A stretch of 64,000 nucleotides of DNA, from contig JAYRZB010000004.1 in NCBI GenBank assembly GCA_041916675.1, forward strand, positions 186,001 through 250,000. Reading direction: 5' to 3'. Below are positions 62,801-64,000 of this stretch, piece by piece. This DNA comes from JAYRZB01 sp041916675 (GTDB lineage: Bacteria; Pseudomonadota; Alphaproteobacteria; Rhizobiales; Devosiaceae). A program made the position numbers and the translations under genes. Below the pieces are notes generated by a model. The model saw nothing but the letters and a program-made list of their open reading frames with translations, made no database searches and was not told the origin of the DNA. How positions within the stretch are numbered: the first letter of the stretch is position 1; the number at the start of each line of letters is the position of its first letter.

Positions 62801-64000
62801 ATGACGGTATCCCCCCTCAATCAGGACAATTATCCCGATCCCCTGATGTCGCAGTCGCGCGGTGGTGCCGGACTGTGGCGTGTGGTGGCCCTGGCCGTCT
62901 TTTTCATCGTCATCGCCGTCACCTTGTCGCTGGGTGGCGATGCCATTCCTCCCGACCTTGTGCTGCTGTTCCTTGGGCTTTTGGCGGTTATCGGCGTGTT
63001 TTCGCTGTTCGCGCTGGCGGCAGGACTGTTCCGCTACTCGGGCACCGATGAAACCCGCACTCTTTCGCGCTCCGTCATCGACAGTCTGCCCTATGGCATC
63101 GTCGTTACTGATCGGGAAGGCAAGATCGCCTACGTCAACTCACAGTATGGCGCCTTTCCCGGTGCCCTGAGCGATGGGGTGCCGGTCGGCATTACACGGC
63201 TCTTTGCCGGTCTGCCCGAAATCTCGGAGTCGGTTTATCGCCTGTCCCGCGCCGCCCGCGACGGCCGCGCCGCTGTGGAGGACCTGCGCATCATTGGAGG
63301 TCTCGGCACCGCTTCGGGCGTTGTTGGCAAACCTTATTGGTATCGGGTCGGTGTTCGTCCGCTGCCGCAGGTCGATGGCACGCAGCGCCCGTTGATCCAG
63401 TGGTCGGTTGAGGACATCTCGCGCGACAAGGAAAGCCAGGAAAATGCCTTCCTCGAACTGCAGCGCGCCATCGACTATCTCGATCATGCCCCGGCCGGCT
63501 TCTTCTCCGCCGATGCGGAGGGCCGGGTGCAATATCTGAACTCGACCCTTGCCGATTGGCTCGGGCACGATCTTGCCGAGTTTGAATCCGGCGCCCTGCG
63601 GCTTGATGATATTGTGCGCGGCGATGGTGCCAGCCTGCTGATGCGCGGTCGCAGTGACGGCGAAATCCGCACTGAAATCATCGACATCGATCTGGTTCGC
63701 CGCAATGGCACCAGCTTTCCCGTGCGCCTGCTGCACCGCGCAGCGCGTCTCGCAGATGGTGAATTGGGAGAAACCCGCACTCTGGTGCTTGATCGCAGCC
63801 GTGGCGCTTCCGATAGCAACGAGGAAGAACTGCGCGCAGCTGAGGTGCGGTTCTCGCGCTTTTTCAACGATACCCCATTTGCGATTGCCACCCTCGACGG
63901 GCAGGGGCGTATCGTGCGCACCAACGCCCCGTTCAGCCGCATCTTTGGTTGGGCCAGCGAGGCCAAGAGCCTCGAAATGCAACCGATGGCCGAGCTCATT
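62801..64000 (+). CDS. cckA: CckA-type cell-cycle sensor kinase, N-terminal part (runs off the window)
   Basis: The frame is open from ATG 62801 to the window end, 400 codons without a stop. Two membrane segments (about residues 27-45 and 55-77) are followed by PAS-like domains: SVIDSLPYGIVVTDREGKIA, then LDHAPAGFFSADAEGRVQYL, then FFNDTPFAIATLDGQGRIVR. The kinase and receiver parts would lie beyond the window. The sequence resembles rhizobial CckA, which feeds phosphate to CtrA; from memory cckA also lies near flhB in Caulobacter. Confidence 0.8.
   Translation, partial: MTVSPLNQDNYPDPLMSQSRGGAGLWRVVALAVFFIVIAVTLSLGGDAIPPDLVLLFLGLLAVIGVFSLFALAAGLFRYSGTDETRTLSRSVIDSLPYGIVVTDREGKIAYVNSQYGAFPGALSDGVPVGITRLFAGLPEISESVYRLSRAARDGRAAVEDLRIIGGLGTASGVVGKPYWYRVGVRPLPQVDGTQRPLIQWSVEDISRDKESQENAFLELQRAIDYLDHAPAGFFSADAEGRVQYLNSTLADWLGHDLAEFESGALRLDDIVRGDGASLLMRGRSDGEIRTEIIDIDLVRRNGTSFPVRLLHRAARLADGELGETRTLVLDRSRGASDSNEEELRAAEVRFSRFFNDTPFAIATLDGQGRIVRTNAPFSRIFGWASEAKSLEMQPMAELI

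Overview
The window looks like chromosomal DNA of a motile, high-GC alphaproteobacterium of the order Hyphomicrobiales, most likely near Devosia or Pelagibacterium. The pointers are the FlbT/FlaF/FliX flagellar regulators, a CckA-type kinase beside flhB, a rhizobial-type growth-pole-ring-like giant protein, a DUF2849-cysI sulfite reductase operon, and flagellin ends of the Devosia style. This assignment comes from remembered protein similarity, not from a search. No rRNA, tRNA, CRISPR array, insertion sequence or prophage was seen.

Positions 1-9000 hold metabolic and transport genes: acetyl-CoA synthetase, a hemerythrin-like protein preceded by an unusual run of stem-loops, a GH3 beta-N-acetylhexosaminidase, an LpxH-like phosphoesterase, and three tandem paralogous MFS transporters. 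Positions 9064-15573 pair a 1652-residue membrane-anchored protein built from 11-residue coiled-coil repeats (likely GPR/RgsE-type polar growth scaffold) with divergent Hpt and EAL genes; a CtrA-type box lies between them. A ferredoxin gene and a sulfur assimilation operon follow (cysG, DUF2849, cysI, and a cysH fused to a DUF934 domain). Next come ycjF/ycjX-like genes, metA and a P-loop ATPase on the minus strand.

From 25368 almost everything is flagellar: flgEKL (+), flaF-flbT and three flagellin genes (-), flgI-flgJ-flgN (-), fliX (+), flgF-flgG-flgA-flgH (-), fliL-fliM-DUF6468-motE-TPR (+), fliO-fliP (-), and flgB-flgC-fliE-fliQ-fliR-flhB (+), ending in a partial cckA. The island is interrupted at 40277-47377 by dksA, an ABC-F ATPase, a DUF4173 membrane protein, a two-component system and an M32 carboxypeptidase. 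Not in the window are fliF, fliG, fliN, fliI, flhA, flgD, fliK, motA and motB.

The most interesting signal is regulatory. The flagellar intergenic regions carry a coherent Caulobacter-like circuit: TTAA-N7-TTAA boxes (CtrA type) before flgB/fliO, fliX/flgI and fliL/flgF; sigma-54 -24/-12 promoters before flgE, flgF and flgI; and palindromes GGCA-N5-TGCC, which resemble FlbD ftr elements, near the same promoters. fliX, whose product tunes FlbD in Caulobacter, and cckA, which feeds CtrA, are both present. All three flagellin mRNAs share a small hairpin that buries the ribosome binding site, a plausible target of the FlbT encoded next door.
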